DNA of 64,000 bases. It comes from Streptomyces paludis (GTDB lineage: Bacteria; Actinomycetota; Actinomycetes; Streptomycetales; Streptomycetaceae). This document shows positions 54,722-64,000 of the stretch, in pieces. The notes below the pieces were generated by a model. That model was not told the DNA's origin. It searched no databases and saw only the letters and a program-made list of their open reading frames with translations. The position numbers were made by a program, and so were the translations under genes. The stretch covers positions 744,001-808,000 of the forward strand of contig NZ_CP031194.1 of NCBI RefSeq assembly GCF_003344965.1, read 5' to 3'. Each line of letters begins with the position of its first letter. The first letter of the stretch is position 1.

Positions 54722-56542
54722 TCACGCCTCCTTCGGGTCGATGGGGGCGCTGACGCGGACGGCGGTCCTGGAGCGCCGCAGGGGCGGCTTGGCGCCGAGC
54801 CGCTGCGGGTCGAGCCCGGACCAGGGGTGGCCGCTGGAGAAGAACTTCGTACGGGCCAGGAGCGTCATCACCGGCTTGGTGAAGAAGAACACGACGACCA
54901 CGTCGAGGAGCGTGGTCAGGCCGAGGGTGAACGCGAAGCCCTGGACCTTGCCGACGGTGACCACGAAGAGGACCGCGGCGGCGAGGAACGACACGAAGTC
55001 GGAGACCAGGATGGTGCGCCGGGCGCGCGGCCAGGCGCGCTCGACGGCCGGGCGGAGCGTGCGGCCCTCACGGATCTCGTCCCGGACGCGTTCGAAGTAG
55101 ACGATGAACGAGTCCGCGGTGATACCGATGGCGACGATCGCGCCGCAGACGGCGGGCAGGTTCAGCGCGAAGCCGATACCCGGGCCGAGGAGCGACATGA
55201 TCGTGTACGTCAGGACGCCCGAGGCGCCGAGGCTGATGATGGCGATGCCGGCGAGCCCGCGGTAGTACGCCACCAGGTAGATGATCACCAGGGCGAGGCC
55301 GATGGCGCCGGCGATCAGACCGGCCTCCAGCTGCTCGCCGCCGAGCGCGGCGGTGACCGTGGTGACGCTCTGCTCCTGGAAGCTGAGGGGCAGCGCGCCG
55401 TAGGACAGGATGTTCGCCAGGTCCTGGGCGGACTGCTGGGTGAAGCTGCCGGAGATCTCGGCGCTGCCGCCGAGGGTCTGGCTCACCGAGGGCGCCGAGA
55501 CGACGTCACCGTCGAGCACGATGGCGAACTGGTTCATCGGCGCCTGCTGCTGCGAGAGCTTGGCGGTGATGGTCTGGAACTTCTTGGTGCCACCCTTGGT
55601 GAAGTCCATGGTGACGATCCACATGCCGCGCTGCGGGTCGAGCACACCCTTGGCGTCGTCGACGTCGGTGCCCTCGATCTCGGCCGGGCCGAGTACGTAC
55701 TTCTCCCACTCGCCGCCCGAGTTCTTGCCACAGGCCACGATCGTGTCCTCAGGCGCGGCGTCCTGGTTGACCGAGGTGCGCTGGGCCTGCTTGGAGCAGT
55801 CGAGGCTGGTGAACTTCTTCTCCAGGGCGGCCGCGGCCGCTTCCTCGGCGGGGTCGGCCGAGGGGCTGGGCGTCGCGGCGTCGCCGGACTTGTCGGCGTC
55901 CTTCTTGTCCGCGTCCGAGGCGGCCGAGTCGGTCGGGGTGGGCGTCGTGTCCTTCTTCAGGGCGTCCGTGACGGCCCGGCCCTGAGCGGTGGCACTGGAC
56001 GTGGGGGTGGCCGACGCCTCGTCGTCACCCGCCTTGCCGTCACCCGCCTTGTCACTGTTGCCGGCCTTGTCCGGACTGGCCGAGGGAGAGGGGGAACCGC
56101 TCGGGGAGGCGGAGGGCGCGGCGATCGGAGAACCCGCGGCGACGGTCAGCACGGGCCGGAAGTAGAGCTGTGCCGTGGTGCCGACCTGCTTCTGGGCCTG
56201 CTTCTCGTTCGTCCCCTTGGGGATGTTGACGATGATGTTCTTGTCGCCCTGGGTCTGCACCTCCGCCTCGGAGACACCAAGACCGTTCACACGCCGCTCG
56301 ATGATGCTGACGGCGGTGTCCATATTGGTCTTGTTGATCGCGTTCGGCTTGCCCGGGGTGTTCTTCGCCTCAAGCGTGATGCTCGTACCGCCCGCGAGGT
56401 CGATCCCCAGCCGTGGTGTGACATGACCGGACCAGAACATTCCGCCCGTGAGGGCGACCATGGCAATCAGGAACAGTGCCAGGGTACGGCCCGGCCTGCC
56501 TGGGGACCCCGCTTGCCTTCGGCCCTTATTAGGTGCTGCCAC
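54722..56542 (-). CDS. secD: Protein translocase subunit SecD
   Basis: The 606-residue protein has transmembrane helix 1 at about 18-40, then a large extracellular P1 domain (LGIDLAGGTSITLEAKN). A helical bundle of five further transmembrane segments follows (from GEQLEAGLIAGAIGLALVII on) with the conserved TADSFIVYFERVRDEIREGRTLRPAVE block. The P1 domain contains an insertion of about 100 residues rich in Ser, Pro, Asp, Thr and Lys (about 134-240), common in Streptomyces SecD. It is followed directly by secF; yajC lies 143 bases upstream. Confidence 0.95.
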   Translation of the reverse strand: MAAPNKGRRQAGSPGRPGRTLALFLIAMVALTGGMFWSGHVTPRLGIDLAGGTSITLEAKNTPGKPNAINKTNMDTAVSIIERRVNGLGVSEAEVQTQGDKNIIVNIPKGTNEKQAQKQVGTTAQLYFRPVLTVAAGSPIAAPSASPSGSPSPSASPDKAGNSDKAGDGKAGDDEASATPTSSATAQGRAVTDALKKDTTPTPTDSAASDADKKDADKSGDAATPSPSADPAEEAAAAALEKKFTSLDCSKQAQRTSVNQDAAPEDTIVACGKNSGGEWEKYVLGPAEIEGTDVDDAKGVLDPQRGMWIVTMDFTKGGTKKFQTITAKLSQQQAPMNQFAIVLDGDVVSAPSVSQTLGGSAEISGSFTQQSAQDLANILSYGALPLSFQEQSVTTVTAALGGEQLEAGLIAGAIGLALVIIYLVAYYRGLAGIAIISLGASGVLTYTIMSLLGPGIGFALNLPAVCGAIVAIGITADSFIVYFERVRDEIREGRTLRPAVERAWPRARRTILVSDFVSFLAAAVLFVVTVGKVQGFAFTLGLTTLLDVVVVFFFTKPVMTLLARTKFFSSGHPWSGLDPQRLGAKPPLRRSRTAVRVSAPIDPKEA

Positions 56543-56685
56543 CTTCTCGTTTCTCCCTGTCCAACCGCCCCACGCCGGGTGTGCGCCGGAGCGGCCACGA
56601 AGTGTTGTGGGGACCTGCCCCCGCAGAAATCAGCGCGACCCTGTGCCGTGGAGCCCCGTTGGACGGCCCGTCGGCGAGGACGAGA

Positions 56686-57255
56686 CTACTTCGCGTCGGC
56701 CTCGCCGTCGGCCTTGGTGTCCTTGGTCTCGGTCTTGACCTCGGCCTTGGCGCCCTCGGAGCCGGTCTCCGCCGCGGCGTCGGCCTTCGCGTCGGCCTTG
56801 TCCTCCGGGGCGGCGTCCTTGCTCTCCGTGACGGCCTTGGTGTCCTCGGCGTCGGCGTCGGCGGCGCTCTCGGGCTTCTTGCCCAGGTCGATACGGGCCT
56901 CGTCGGCCGCCAGCTCCCCGGTCAGCGAGGAGGCGTCGTCCGGGACGACCGGAGTGTCCTCGTCGAAGGCGTCCTCGCCGTGCACGATGCGGTTGTACTC
57001 GTCGTCGTCCAGCACGGCGCCGATGGCGTTCTTCGCGTAGATCGCGTGAACGCCCGGCGCGACCTCCAGCACGACCATGTCCTCGTGCACCTCCTTGACG
57101 GTCGCGTACATACCGCCGATGGTGCGGACGCCCGAGCCGGGCTGCATTTCGTTGCGCATCTGCACAGCGGCCTGCTGCTTCTTCTTGGCGGACCGGGTCA
57201 TCAGGAACATGGCCCCGATGAGCAGGACGAAGGGGAACAAGGCGGCGAGACTCAC
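56686..57255 (-). CDS. yajC: Preprotein translocase accessory subunit YajC
   Basis: The 189-residue product has one N-terminal transmembrane helix (LAALFPFVLLIGAMFLM, about 3-19) followed by RSAKKKQ and the YajC core MQPGSGVRTIGGMYATVKEV. An unusually long acidic Ala/Asp/Lys/Glu tail fills about 100-189. YajC associates with SecDF. The GTG at 57253-57255 has AAGGAAG nine bases upstream and starts directly at the helix; an upstream GTG would add seven residues. It heads the yajC-secD-secF-apt group. Confidence 0.92.
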   Translation of the reverse strand: MSLAALFPFVLLIGAMFLMTRSAKKKQQAAVQMRNEMQPGSGVRTIGGMYATVKEVHEDMVVLEVAPGVHAIYAKNAIGAVLDDDEYNRIVHGEDAFDEDTPVVPDDASSLTGELAADEARIDLGKKPESAADADAEDTKAVTESKDAAPEDKADAKADAAAETGSEGAKAEVKTETKDTKADGEADAK

Positions 57256-57420
57256 GGGAGGGAACTTCCTTCGCACGACCGCGCTGTCGGGCGGCCTGAT
57301 ATACGGGGGTGGGTATGCCGACCTGTAGGTGCGGCATCGGCGGAGTCTAAGCGAGTCCGCATCATTGGAACAACGCCCGGCACCACCCCGGGGTTCCTGG
57401 CCCCGCGCACTCCTTCACCG

Positions 57421-58503
57421 TCACCCCCCGAACAGCCCCGCCTGCCCGCCCGCGCCCCCGGCCGGCGCCGGGGGCACGAGCCCGAGGTGCGTCCAGGCGG
57501 CGGGCGTGGCCACCCGGCCGCGCGGGGTGCGGGCGAGCAGTCCCTCCCGTACGAGGAAAGGCTCCGCGACCTCCTCGACGGTCTCGCGCTCCTCCCCCAC
57601 GGCCACCGCCAGGGTGGACAGCCCCACGGGCCCGCCACCGAAGAGCTTCAGCAGGGCCTGGAGCACGGCCCGGTCGAGCCGGTCGAGGCCCCGGGCGTCG
57701 ACCTCGTACACCCCGAGCGCCACGGCGGCCACCTCGCGGGTGATGTGGCCGTCGGCCTTGACCTGCGCGTAGTCCCGGACACGGCGCAGCAGCCGGTTGG
57801 CGATCCGGGGCGTGCCGCGCGAGCGGCCGGCGATCTCGGAGGCCGCGTCGGCGTCGATCTCCAGGTCGAGGAGCTGGGCCGAACGGTGGATGACACGCTC
57901 CAGCTCGGTGCTCGTGTAGAACTCCATGTGGCCGGTGAAGCCGAAGCGGTCGCGGAGCGGGGGCGGCAGCAGCCCGGCCCGGGTGGTGGCGCCGACCAGG
58001 GTGAAGGGCGGCAGCTCCAGCGGGATGGCGGTGGCTCCCGGGCCCTTGCCGACGATGACGTCGACCCGGAAGTCCTCCATCGCCATGTAGAGCATTTCCT
58101 CGGCGGGCCGGGACATCCGGTGGATCTCGTCGAGGAAGAGGACCTCTCCCTCCTGGAGGGAGGAGAGGATCGCGGCGAGATCCCCGGCGTGCTGGATGGC
58201 GGGACCGGAGGTGATCCGGATCGGCGCGTTCATCTCGGCCGCGATGATCATGGAGAGGGTGGTCTTGCCGAGGCCGGGGGCGCCGGAGAGCAGCACATGG
58301 TCGGCGGTGGCACCGCGCGCCAGGGCCGCCTTCAGCACCAGGTCGAGCTGCTCGCGCACCCGCTCCTGGCCCACGAACTCGCCCAGCGACTTGGGACGCA
58401 GCGCCGCCTCGACGGCCTGGTCCTCACCGTCGGCGGACGCGCCGACGAGCCGTTCGGCCGCGTCGTCCGGCGTCCCGGTCTCGCTGGTGTCGTCCCAGTT
58501 CAC
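57421..58503 (-). CDS. ruvB: Holliday junction DNA helicase RuvB
   Basis: This 360-residue AAA+ motor drives branch migration. Walker A is GAPGLGKTT, Walker B is [10 protein letters not shown], and sensor/arginine-finger text [18 protein letters not shown] and [20 protein letters not shown] is intact. A Pro/Gly-rich end of about 15 residues is added. The GTG at 58501-58503 is used. It follows ruvC-ruvA in the same direction. Confidence 0.96.
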   Translation of the reverse strand: MNWDDTSETGTPDDAAERLVGASADGEDQAVEAALRPKSLGEFVGQERVREQLDLVLKAALARGATADHVLLSGAPGLGKTTLSMIIAAEMNAPIRITSGPAIQHAGDLAAILSSLQEGEVLFLDEIHRMSRPAEEMLYMAMEDFRVDVIVGKGPGATAIPLELPPFTLVGATTRAGLLPPPLRDRFGFTGHMEFYTSTELERVIHRSAQLLDLEIDADAASEIAGRSRGTPRIANRLLRRVRDYAQVKADGHITREVAAVALGVYEVDARGLDRLDRAVLQALLKLFGGGPVGLSTLAVAVGEERETVEEVAEPFLVREGLLARTPRGRVATPAAWTHLGLVPPAPAGGAGGQAGLFGG

Positions 58504-58565
58504 TCTGATTCACCTCGGGGCGTAGAAACACGGGCGGGCGGAGCGGAAGCCGGTGGCAGGCCGGC

Positions 58566-59192
58566 TCAGCGCGTCCTGTTCAGGCTCTGGAGCGCGGCGC
58601 GCAGCAGCCTCGGCACGGGCGGCTCGGCGCCGTCCGCCAGCGCGGCCTCGGCCTGGGGGGTGACCAGGGCGACCGCCTCGTCGGCCTCCCGGGCGGCGTA
58701 GCCGAGCCCGATGAGCGCGGCGTGCAGCTGGTCGTTCCAGGGCGCCGGGCCGTGTGCGCCGGTGCTCTGCCGGCCGACCACGGGGCCGACCGGGGCGCCG
58801 AGCCGGTCCTTCAGTTCGAGCAGAAGCTTCTGCGCGCCCTTCTTGCCGATGCCGGGGACGGCGATGAGCGCCTTCTCGTCCCCGGCGGAGACCGCCATCC
58901 GCAGCGCGTCCGGGCTGTGTACGGCGAGCATCGCCTGTGCCAGCCGGGGCCCGACCCCGCTGGCGCTCTGGAGCAGCTCGAAGACCTGGCGCTCGTCGTC
59001 GTCCGCGAAGCCGTACAGGGTGAGGGATTCCTCCCGGACGACCAGCGAGGTGGCGAGCCGGGCCGGCGCGCCGACACGCAGCCCGGCGAGCGTGCCCGGC
59101 GTGCACTGGACGGCCATGCCGACCCCGCCGACCTCGATCACGGCGGTGGTGGGGGCGAGGGCGGCGACCGGGCCGCTGACGAAGGCGATCAT
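58566..59192 (-). CDS. ruvA: Holliday junction branch migration protein RuvA
   Basis: The 208-residue protein has three parts: an N-terminal OB domain ([23 protein letters not shown] by position), a central double helix-hairpin-helix ([14 protein letters not shown] and [19 protein letters not shown]) and a flexible C-terminal domain that contacts RuvB. The start at 59190-59192 overlaps the ruvC stop by four bases. A frame extending further upstream is ruvC in another phase. Confidence 0.95.
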   Translation of the reverse strand: MIAFVSGPVAALAPTTAVIEVGGVGMAVQCTPGTLAGLRVGAPARLATSLVVREESLTLYGFADDDERQVFELLQSASGVGPRLAQAMLAVHSPDALRMAVSAGDEKALIAVPGIGKKGAQKLLLELKDRLGAPVGPVVGRQSTGAHGPAPWNDQLHAALIGLGYAAREADEAVALVTPQAEAALADGAEPPVPRLLRAALQSLNRTR

Positions 59193-59746
59193 CGGGTGAC
59201 CTTCCGTACGGATGCGGTGCTGGGGATACGGGAGGCGCGCGCCGCGGCCTGCGCCTGCTGGAGGCGGTTCATCGCGGGGGCGCGCCAGATGTGGCAGATG
59301 GCGAGCGCCAGGGCGTCCGCCGCGTCCGCGGGCCGGGGCGGCTCGGCGAGCCGCAGCAGCCGGGTCACCATCGCGCCGACCTGCGCCTTGTCCGCGCGCC
59401 CGCTGCCGGTGATGGCGGCCTTGACCTCGCTGGGGGTGTGCAGCGTGACGGGGATGCCGCGCCGGGCGGCGCAGAGCATGGCGACCGCGCTGGCCTGGGC
59501 GGTGCCCATCACCGTACGGACGTTGTGCTGGGCGAACACGCGCTCCACCGCGACGAGTTCGGGCCGGTGTTCGTCCAGCCAGGCTTCGATGCCGCGCTCG
59601 ATGGCGACCAGCCGGGGGCCGATCTCGTCGTCGGAGGGGGTACGGACGACGCCGACGCCGAGCATCGTGAGCGGCCGGCCCGCGACGCCCTCGACCACGC
59701 CGATCCCGCACCGGGTCAGCCCGGGGTCAACTCCCAGCACCCGCAT
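59189..59746 (-). CDS. ruvC: Crossover junction endonuclease RuvC
   Basis: The 185-residue resolvase has the four catalytic acids in their usual contexts: VDPGLTRCG (first Asp), [12 protein letters not shown] (Glu) and [11 protein letters not shown] (two Asp). It cuts Holliday junctions located by RuvAB. The ATG at 59744-59746 begins MRVLGVDPG as expected. It is first in ruvC-ruvA-ruvB. Confidence 0.96.
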   Translation of the reverse strand: MRVLGVDPGLTRCGIGVVEGVAGRPLTMLGVGVVRTPSDDEIGPRLVAIERGIEAWLDEHRPELVAVERVFAQHNVRTVMGTAQASAVAMLCAARRGIPVTLHTPSEVKAAITGSGRADKAQVGAMVTRLLRLAEPPRPADAADALALAICHIWRAPAMNRLQQAQAAARASRIPSTASVRKVTR

Positions 59747-59824
59747 GGCGCCCCTCCCTCGGTCAGGTGTTCCCGCTGATCAGCACAGTATCGGTCACCT
59801 CTGACAACGCGCCGGGCGGACAGG

Positions 59825-59863
59825 CCGACGGGCCGACGGCAAGCAGCTCCGTCGGCCCGTCGG
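59825..59863 (-). terminator. Terminator after the YebC-family gene
   Basis: A 15-base perfect stem (CCGACGGGCCGACGG at 59825-59839 with its complement at 59849-59863) lies 12 bases after the stop codon. Confidence 0.82.
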
Positions 59864-59874
59864 ATGAGGCGGTG

Positions 59875-60627
59875 TCAGGCGTCGACCTTCTCCATGACGT
59901 CGTCGGAGACATCGAAGTTGGCGAAGACGTTCTGCACGTCGTCGCTGTCCTCCAGGGCGTCGATCAGCTTGAAGATCTTGCGCGCGCCCTCCTCGTCCAG
60001 CTCGACCTGCATGGTCGGCACGAAGTTGGCGTCGGCCGAGTCGTAGTCGATGCCGGCCTCCTGGAGGGAGGTACGGACCGCGACCAGGTCGGTGGCCTCG
60101 CTGAGCACCTCGAACTGCTCGCCGAGGTCGTTGACCTCTTCCGCGCCGGCGTCCAAGACGGCGCCCAGGACGTCGTCCTCGGTCAGCTCGCCCTTGGGGA
60201 CGATCACCACGCCCTTGCGGTGGAAGAGGTACGAGACGGAACCCGGGTCGGCCATCGAGCCGCCGTTACGGGTCATGGCGACGCGCACGTCGGAGGCGGC
60301 GCGGTTGCGGTTGTCGGTGAGGCACTCGATGAGCACCGCGACACCGTTCGGGCCGTATCCCTCGTACATGATCGTCTCGTAGTCGGCGCCGCCGGCCTCA
60401 AGACCGGCGCCGCGCTTGACGGCCGAGTCGATGTTCTTGTTCGGCACCGAACTCTTCTTCGCCTTCTGGATGGCGTCGAAAAGGGTCGGGTTGCCGTCGA
60501 CATCGGCCCCGCCGGTACGGGCCGCGACCTCGATGTTCTTGATCAGCTTCGCGAAGAGCTTGCCGCGCTTGGCGTCGATCACGGCCTTCTTGTGCTTCGT
60601 CGTAGCCCATTTAGAGTGGCCGGACAT
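59875..60627 (-). CDS. YebC/PmpR-family protein
   Basis: The 250-residue protein has the family start [30 protein letters not shown] and the [19 protein letters not shown] and [11 protein letters not shown] motifs. Family members were first described as transcription factors. Recent work in Bacillus and others links YebC-type proteins to translation of proline-rich stretches, so the older regulator label is not secure. It sits between ruvC and pdxT on the same strand. Confidence 0.93.
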   Translation of the reverse strand: MSGHSKWATTKHKKAVIDAKRGKLFAKLIKNIEVAARTGGADVDGNPTLFDAIQKAKKSSVPNKNIDSAVKRGAGLEAGGADYETIMYEGYGPNGVAVLIECLTDNRNRAASDVRVAMTRNGGSMADPGSVSYLFHRKGVVIVPKGELTEDDVLGAVLDAGAEEVNDLGEQFEVLSEATDLVAVRTSLQEAGIDYDSADANFVPTMQVELDEEGARKIFKLIDALEDSDDVQNVFANFDVSDDVMEKVDA

Positions 60628-60689
60628 CTGCCTGTCTCCTTCGCGTAACCAATCCTGCTCCGTTCGGCAGCGATCCTACCGGGACCGGG

Positions 60690-61280
60690 TCACCGTGCGG
60701 AGCGCACCATGTCGGTGAAGAAACGGTGCAGCCGATGGTCCCCCGTGAGTTCGGGGTGGAACGACGTCGCGAGCGCGGCGCCCTGCCGTACGGCGACCAC
60801 ATGGCCCCCGTGCTCCGCGAGCACCTCCACGCCCGCGCCCACCGACTCCACCCAGGGCGCCCGGATGAAGACGCCCTCGACGGGACCGCCCGCCACCCCC
60901 GCGACCTCCACGGCCGCCTCGAAGGACTCGTTCTGCCGGCCGAAGGCGTTGCGGCGCACGATCATGTCGATCCCGCCGACCGTCTCCTGGCCCGACCTAG
61001 GGTCGAGGATCTTCTCCGCGAGCATGATCATCCCGGCGCAGGTGCCGTACACCGGCATTCCGGTCCGTACCCGCGTCCGCAGCGGCTCCAGCATCCCGAA
61101 GAGCACGGCGAGCTTGGACATGGTCGTGGACTCGCCGCCGGGGATCACCAGCCCCTCGACGGCGTCCAGTTCCGCGGGCCGCCGTACGGACCTGGCGTCG
61201 GCGCCCGCCGCCGTCAGCGCGCCCAGATGCTCCCGGACATCGCCCTGGAGCGCCAGCACTCCGATCACAGGTGCGCTCAT
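60690..61280 (-). CDS. pdxT: Pyridoxal 5'-phosphate synthase glutaminase subunit
   Basis: The 196-residue class I glutaminase supplies ammonia to PdxS. The nucleophile is in [11 protein letters not shown] and the His-Glu pair in [23 protein letters not shown] is the oxyanion region. It lies six bases after the pdxS stop, so the two are co-translated. Confidence 0.96.
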   Translation of the reverse strand: MSAPVIGVLALQGDVREHLGALTAAGADARSVRRPAELDAVEGLVIPGGESTTMSKLAVLFGMLEPLRTRVRTGMPVYGTCAGMIMLAEKILDPRSGQETVGGIDMIVRRNAFGRQNESFEAAVEVAGVAGGPVEGVFIRAPWVESVGAGVEVLAEHGGHVVAVRQGAALATSFHPELTGDHRLHRFFTDMVRSAR

Positions 61281-61286
61281 GGGTGA

Positions 61287-62210
61287 TTACCAGCCACGGT
61301 TCGCGTAGCGCTCGGTCTCGGGCAGGGTGTCGCAGTTGATGCCGACCATCGCCTCGCCGAGGTTCCGGGACGCCTCCGCGATGATCTTCGGGTCGTCGTA
61401 GAACGTGGTGGCCTTCACGATCGCGGCGGCGCGCTTGGCCGGGTCGCCCGACTTGAAGATGCCCGAGCCAACGAAGACGCCCTCGGCGCCGAGCTGGCGC
61501 ATCAGCGCGGCGTCCGCCGGGGTGGCGACCCCGCCCGCGGAGAAGAGCACCACGGGCAGCTTGCCGAGCGCGGCGACCTCCTTGACGATCTCGTACGGGG
61601 CGCGCAGCTCCTTGGCCGCCGCGTACAGCTCGTTGTTGTCGTACCCGCGCAGCCGGGCGATCTCGTTCTTGATCTGCCGCAGATGCCGTACGGCCTCCAC
61701 GACGTTGCCCGTCCCGGCCTCGCCCTTCGACCGGATCATCGCGGCGCCCTCGGCGATCCGGCGCAGCGCCTCACCGAGGTTGGTGGCACCACAGACGAAC
61801 GGCGTGGTGAACGCCCACTTGTCCGAGTGGTTCACCTCGTCCGCCGGGGTCAGCACCTCCGACTCGTCGATGTAGTCGACCCCGAGCGACTGAAGGACCT
61901 GCGCCTCCACGAAGTGGCCGATCCGCGACTTGGCCATCACCGGGATCGAGACCGCGCCGATGATCCCCTCGATCATGTCCGGGTCCGACATCCGCGCCAC
62001 GCCGCCGTCCTTGCGGATGTCCGCCGGCACCCGCTCCAGCGCCATCACGGCGACCGCCCCCGCGTCCTCGGCGATCTTCGCCTGCTCCGGGGTGACGACG
62101 TCCATGATCACGCCGCCCTTCAGCTGCTCGGCCATCCCGCGCTTGACGCGCGCGGTGCCCGTCGCGGCGGTGTCGACGGGCTGGGCGGGGGTGGGAAGCG
62201 TAGTGGACAC
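61287..62210 (-). CDS. pdxS: Pyridoxal 5'-phosphate synthase lyase subunit
   Basis: The 307-residue TIM barrel forms dodecamers and makes PLP from ribose 5-phosphate, glyceraldehyde 3-phosphate and ammonia. [38 protein letters not shown] (Lys region), [14 protein letters not shown] and [17 protein letters not shown] are the highly conserved blocks. The GTG at 62208-62210 starts a short Thr/Pro-rich extension before the barrel. It is the first gene of the pdxST pair. Confidence 0.97.
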   Translation of the reverse strand: MSTTLPTPAQPVDTAATGTARVKRGMAEQLKGGVIMDVVTPEQAKIAEDAGAVAVMALERVPADIRKDGGVARMSDPDMIEGIIGAVSIPVMAKSRIGHFVEAQVLQSLGVDYIDESEVLTPADEVNHSDKWAFTTPFVCGATNLGEALRRIAEGAAMIRSKGEAGTGNVVEAVRHLRQIKNEIARLRGYDNNELYAAAKELRAPYEIVKEVAALGKLPVVLFSAGGVATPADAALMRQLGAEGVFVGSGIFKSGDPAKRAAAIVKATTFYDDPKIIAEASRNLGEAMVGINCDTLPETERYANRGW

Positions 62211-62322
62211 GGAGCGACCTCACTGGCTGAAAACGACAGGGATTACGGCTCCTCAAGGGAACGCCGCGCGCCCGGTCCACTGCAAGGGCCAATGGTTACG
62301 CGGTGGCTCGTTCTCCCCCGGC

Positions 62323-62865
62323 TCAGCCCCCCGGCCGGGCCGCCAGCGCCACCGGGGGCACATCGTCCATCTCGAACGCCAGCGGGAACGGCGCGTGTCC
62401 GGCGAGCCGGAACCAGCGCACCTTCCGGTGCCGGCGCAGGGCGCGGGCGGCCCGTACGGCGTCGTTGTGGAACCGCCGCGCCATCGGCACGCGCCGCACC
62501 GCCGCGGCCAGCTCCTCGGCGGCCTCCACACCCCCCGGCGCCTCCCTTACCGCCTCCACCTGAGCCGCCTCCCCGAACACGGCCCGCAACGCCTGGCTCA
62601 GCTCACTCTCCGCCACCTCCCGCTGCTCCTCCTCCGCCTGCCGCGCGGCATGCGCGGCCTGATACAGCACGATCGACGCGGCCGGATCGAGCACCCCCGA
62701 CGACGCCAGCTCCTGCGTCACGGACGCCCGCCGCAACAACTGCGCGTCGAGCGCGGCGCGGGCGGCATCAATCCGCGTGTGCAGCCGGTCGAGCCGCCCA
62801 GCGGTCCAACTGAGATAGAGCCCCACAGCGATAACGACAACAACAATCCACACAAGAGAGGTCAC
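62323..62865 (-). CDS. LemA-like single-pass membrane protein
   Basis: This 180-residue protein starts with a transmembrane helix (VWIVVVVIAVGLYLSW, about 5-20). A long helical region follows (RLDRLHTRIDAARAALDAQLLRRA and EEEQREVAESELSQALRAV) in the order typical of LemA proteins, though the family motifs are weak. The C-terminus (KVRWFRLAGHAPFPLAFEMDD) is conserved in Streptomyces neighbours. The GTG at 62863-62865 has GAGAG upstream; a longer frame runs into the repeat region. Function is unknown. Confidence 0.7.
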   Translation of the reverse strand: MTSLVWIVVVVIAVGLYLSWTAGRLDRLHTRIDAARAALDAQLLRRASVTQELASSGVLDPAASIVLYQAAHAARQAEEEQREVAESELSQALRAVFGEAAQVEAVREAPGGVEAAEELAAAVRRVPMARRFHNDAVRAARALRRHRKVRWFRLAGHAPFPLAFEMDDVPPVALAARPGG

Positions 62866-62903
62866 GCCCGGCAGGCTAGCCGCTAGCCGCCTCCCGGCTA
62901 AGA

Positions 62904-63342
62904 GGCCGTGGGTTTGTCTTTGGGCGGGGCCCGGTGCACACGTGCGGGTTGTCGCCGGGTGCCCCTCCGGTGGCACGCGTCCGGACTGCACGACTTACGC
63001 CGCGTGCGGGCCGGACCGTACCCGCAGGTTTCGCTCAGCGGCACAAATCGCGCTTTACGTCCGGACACGCACCCCCTGCGGTGCCCCCTTCAGGACCCGC
63101 ACAGACCACCGGGCCCGGCCCGGAGGGTTCGTGGCCCGGCCGTCCACCTACCGGAGGGGGCCGGGGTCGCAGGAGGTGACGTCCCCGGATGTAGAGCGTG
63201 ATTTGTGCCGCTGAACGGTCCGCAGTCGAAGAACCGGCCCGCACGCGGCGTAAATCATGCATCCGGGGATGCGCCTCCGGAGTGCCCCGACCCCCGGCAC
63301 GGGCGCACCTGCCGCACCCCGTACAACCACAAACCACGGCCC
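62904..63342. repeat. Imperfect inverted duplication of an intergenic repeat
   Basis: This fills the only gene-free stretch above 300 bases (62866-63365). Two blocks recur in inverted order. 62987-63014 matches 63234-63261 at 26 of 28 positions, with the core TTACGCCGCGTGCGGGCCGG perfect. 63035-63064 matches 63185-63214 at 27 of 30, with the core TCAGCGGCACAAATC. Block spacing is 20 bases on one side and 19 on the other, and weaker similarity extends to both ends (GGCCGTGG at 62904 against 63342). Small indels change frame between arms, so it is not coding. Confidence 0.75.
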
Positions 63343-63365
63343 CCTAGCCGGGAGGCGACCCCGCG

Positions 63366-64000
63366 TTAACGACCGAACCGCGCCCGAAACCCCGTACGTT
63401 CGTCCGTCGCCACCGACGCCGCGCCGTCCGTCACCGTCTCGTACACCGCCAAGATGTCCGCGCCGACCGTCGACCAGTCGAAGCGCCGTACATGCGCGCT
63501 CCCGCGCCCCCGCAGGGCCGCGCGGCGGGCCGGGTCGGCGAGGAGGCGGGTGGCCGCGCGGGCTAGGGCGGAGGCGTCCTCGTTGGTGAAGAGTTCGCCC
63601 GCGGCGCCGTGGTCGAGGACCTGGGCGAACGCGTCGAGGTCGCTGGCCAGGACCGCCGCCCCGGCGGACAGCGCCTCGACGAGGATGATGCCGAAGCTCT
63701 CGCCGCCGGTGTTGGGCGCGACGTACAGGTCGACGCTGCGCAGCAGCCTCGCTTTGTCGGTGTCGCTGATCATGCCGAGGAACTCGACGCGTTCGCGCAT
63801 GTCCTTGGGGAGGCGGGCCACCGCCTCCCGTTCGTCGCCGCGGCCCGCCACCAGCAGACGGGTGCCGGGGCGGGCGGCGAGGATCTCCGGGAGGGCCTCC
63901 ATCAGGACGGGCAGGCCCTTGCGCGGTTCGTCGATGCGGCCGATGAAGCCGATGGTGCCGCCCTGCCAGGCGGGGTTGACGTCGGCGTCGGCGAAGAAGC
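63366..64000 (-). CDS. PimA-like GDP-mannose-dependent glycosyltransferase (C-terminal part)
   Basis: The gene continues beyond the right end; about 211 C-terminal codons are present. They form the GT-B C-terminal domain of a GT4 transferase: GGTIGFIGRIDEPRKGLPVL, LLVAGRGDERE, EFLGMISDTDKARLL and the nucleotide-sugar motif APNTGGESFGIILVEALSAGA. This wording is typical of actinobacterial PimA, which adds mannose to phosphatidylinositol on the inner membrane face. The order pimA-LemA-like-pdxST in the direction of transcription fits the Streptomyces core chromosome. Confidence 0.85.
   Translation of the reverse strand, partial: FFADADVNPAWQGGTIGFIGRIDEPRKGLPVLMEALPEILAARPGTRLLVAGRGDEREAVARLPKDMRERVEFLGMISDTDKARLLRSVDLYVAPNTGGESFGIILVEALSAGAAVLASDLDAFAQVLDHGAAGELFTNEDASALARAATRLLADPARRAALRGRGSAHVRRFDWSTVGADILAVYETVTDGAASVATDERTGFRARFGR

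Noticed and set aside
62908-63337. Small overlapping frames in the inverted-repeat region
   Set aside because: The two arms encode unrelated frames because of indels, have no ribosome binding sites and no recognisable protein; the similarity is at DNA level only.

Overview
The window is high-GC actinobacterial DNA (roughly 70% G+C, GTG and TTG starts common). It is almost certainly from Streptomyces or a very close relative. BldD, the Streptomyces-type integration host factor sIHF, the short rpoZ-gmk-sIHF linkage, an actinobacterial PriA without helicase motifs and the gene order all resemble the S. coelicolor core chromosome around metK, pyr, bldD, aro, alaS, relA, sec and ruv. I call 59 protein genes, two of them cut by the window ends. 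I see no rRNA, tRNA, CRISPR array, prophage or complete insertion sequence. Most genes lie on the minus strand; only five are on the plus strand (an HTH protein at 10083, bldD, a DUF2470 protein, a cyclophilin and a DUF349 protein).

Layout. 1-3.7 kb: a partial exported protein, then an Lrp regulator, a nitrilase-type amidase and a flavin amino-acid monooxygenase that together look like a DavBA-type lysine catabolic unit. 3.8-10 kb: GuaB1, a SorC-type sugar-responsive regulator, rpe, rsmB, fmt. 10-17 kb: a small HTH protein, priA, metK, coaBC, rpoZ, gmk, sIHF. 17.4-27.7 kb: the pyrimidine cluster transcribed pyrR-pyrB-pyrC-(membrane protein)-carA-carB-pyrD-pyrF, headed by a PyrR-binding RNA element that overlaps the pyrR ribosome binding site. 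27.9-28.4 kb: divergent bldD with operator-like palindromes over its promoter. 28.6-35.8 kb: nusB, efp, a degenerate M24 peptidase, a P-loop protein and the shikimate genes aroB, aroK, aroC, aroE. 35.8-42.5 kb: mltG, ruvX, alaS, two small membrane proteins and rpsD. 42.6-50.2 kb: an iron-box-preceded DUF2470 gene, rarA, a VKOR protein, hisS, a metallo-beta-lactamase-fold hydrolase, a cyclophilin and a DUF349 protein. 50.3-64 kb: relA, apt, secF, secD, yajC, ruvBAC, a YebC-family protein, pdxTS, a LemA-like protein and the C-terminal part of a PimA-like mannosyltransferase.

Functional logic. Much of the window is tightly packed housekeeping DNA, with many 1-23 base gene overlaps that imply translational coupling (pyrF/pyrD, carB/carA, carA/membrane protein/pyrC, aroB/aroK/aroC, aroE/mltG, ruvX/alaS, apt/secF, ruvA/ruvC). 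Near-perfect GC-rich hairpins mark ends of transcription units, especially between convergent genes.

The least explained signals are non-coding. A 158-base palindromic element with 21-base perfect terminal inverted repeats and TAA on both flanks lies between hisS and the VKOR gene (45607-45764). A roughly 440-base imperfect inverted duplication fills the only gene-free stretch above 300 bases (62866-63365). Other points of interest are the iron box in the 56 bases shared by rpsD and the DUF2470 gene, the apparent loss of metal ligands in the M24 protein next to efp, and the uncharacterised membrane protein embedded in the pyr operon.
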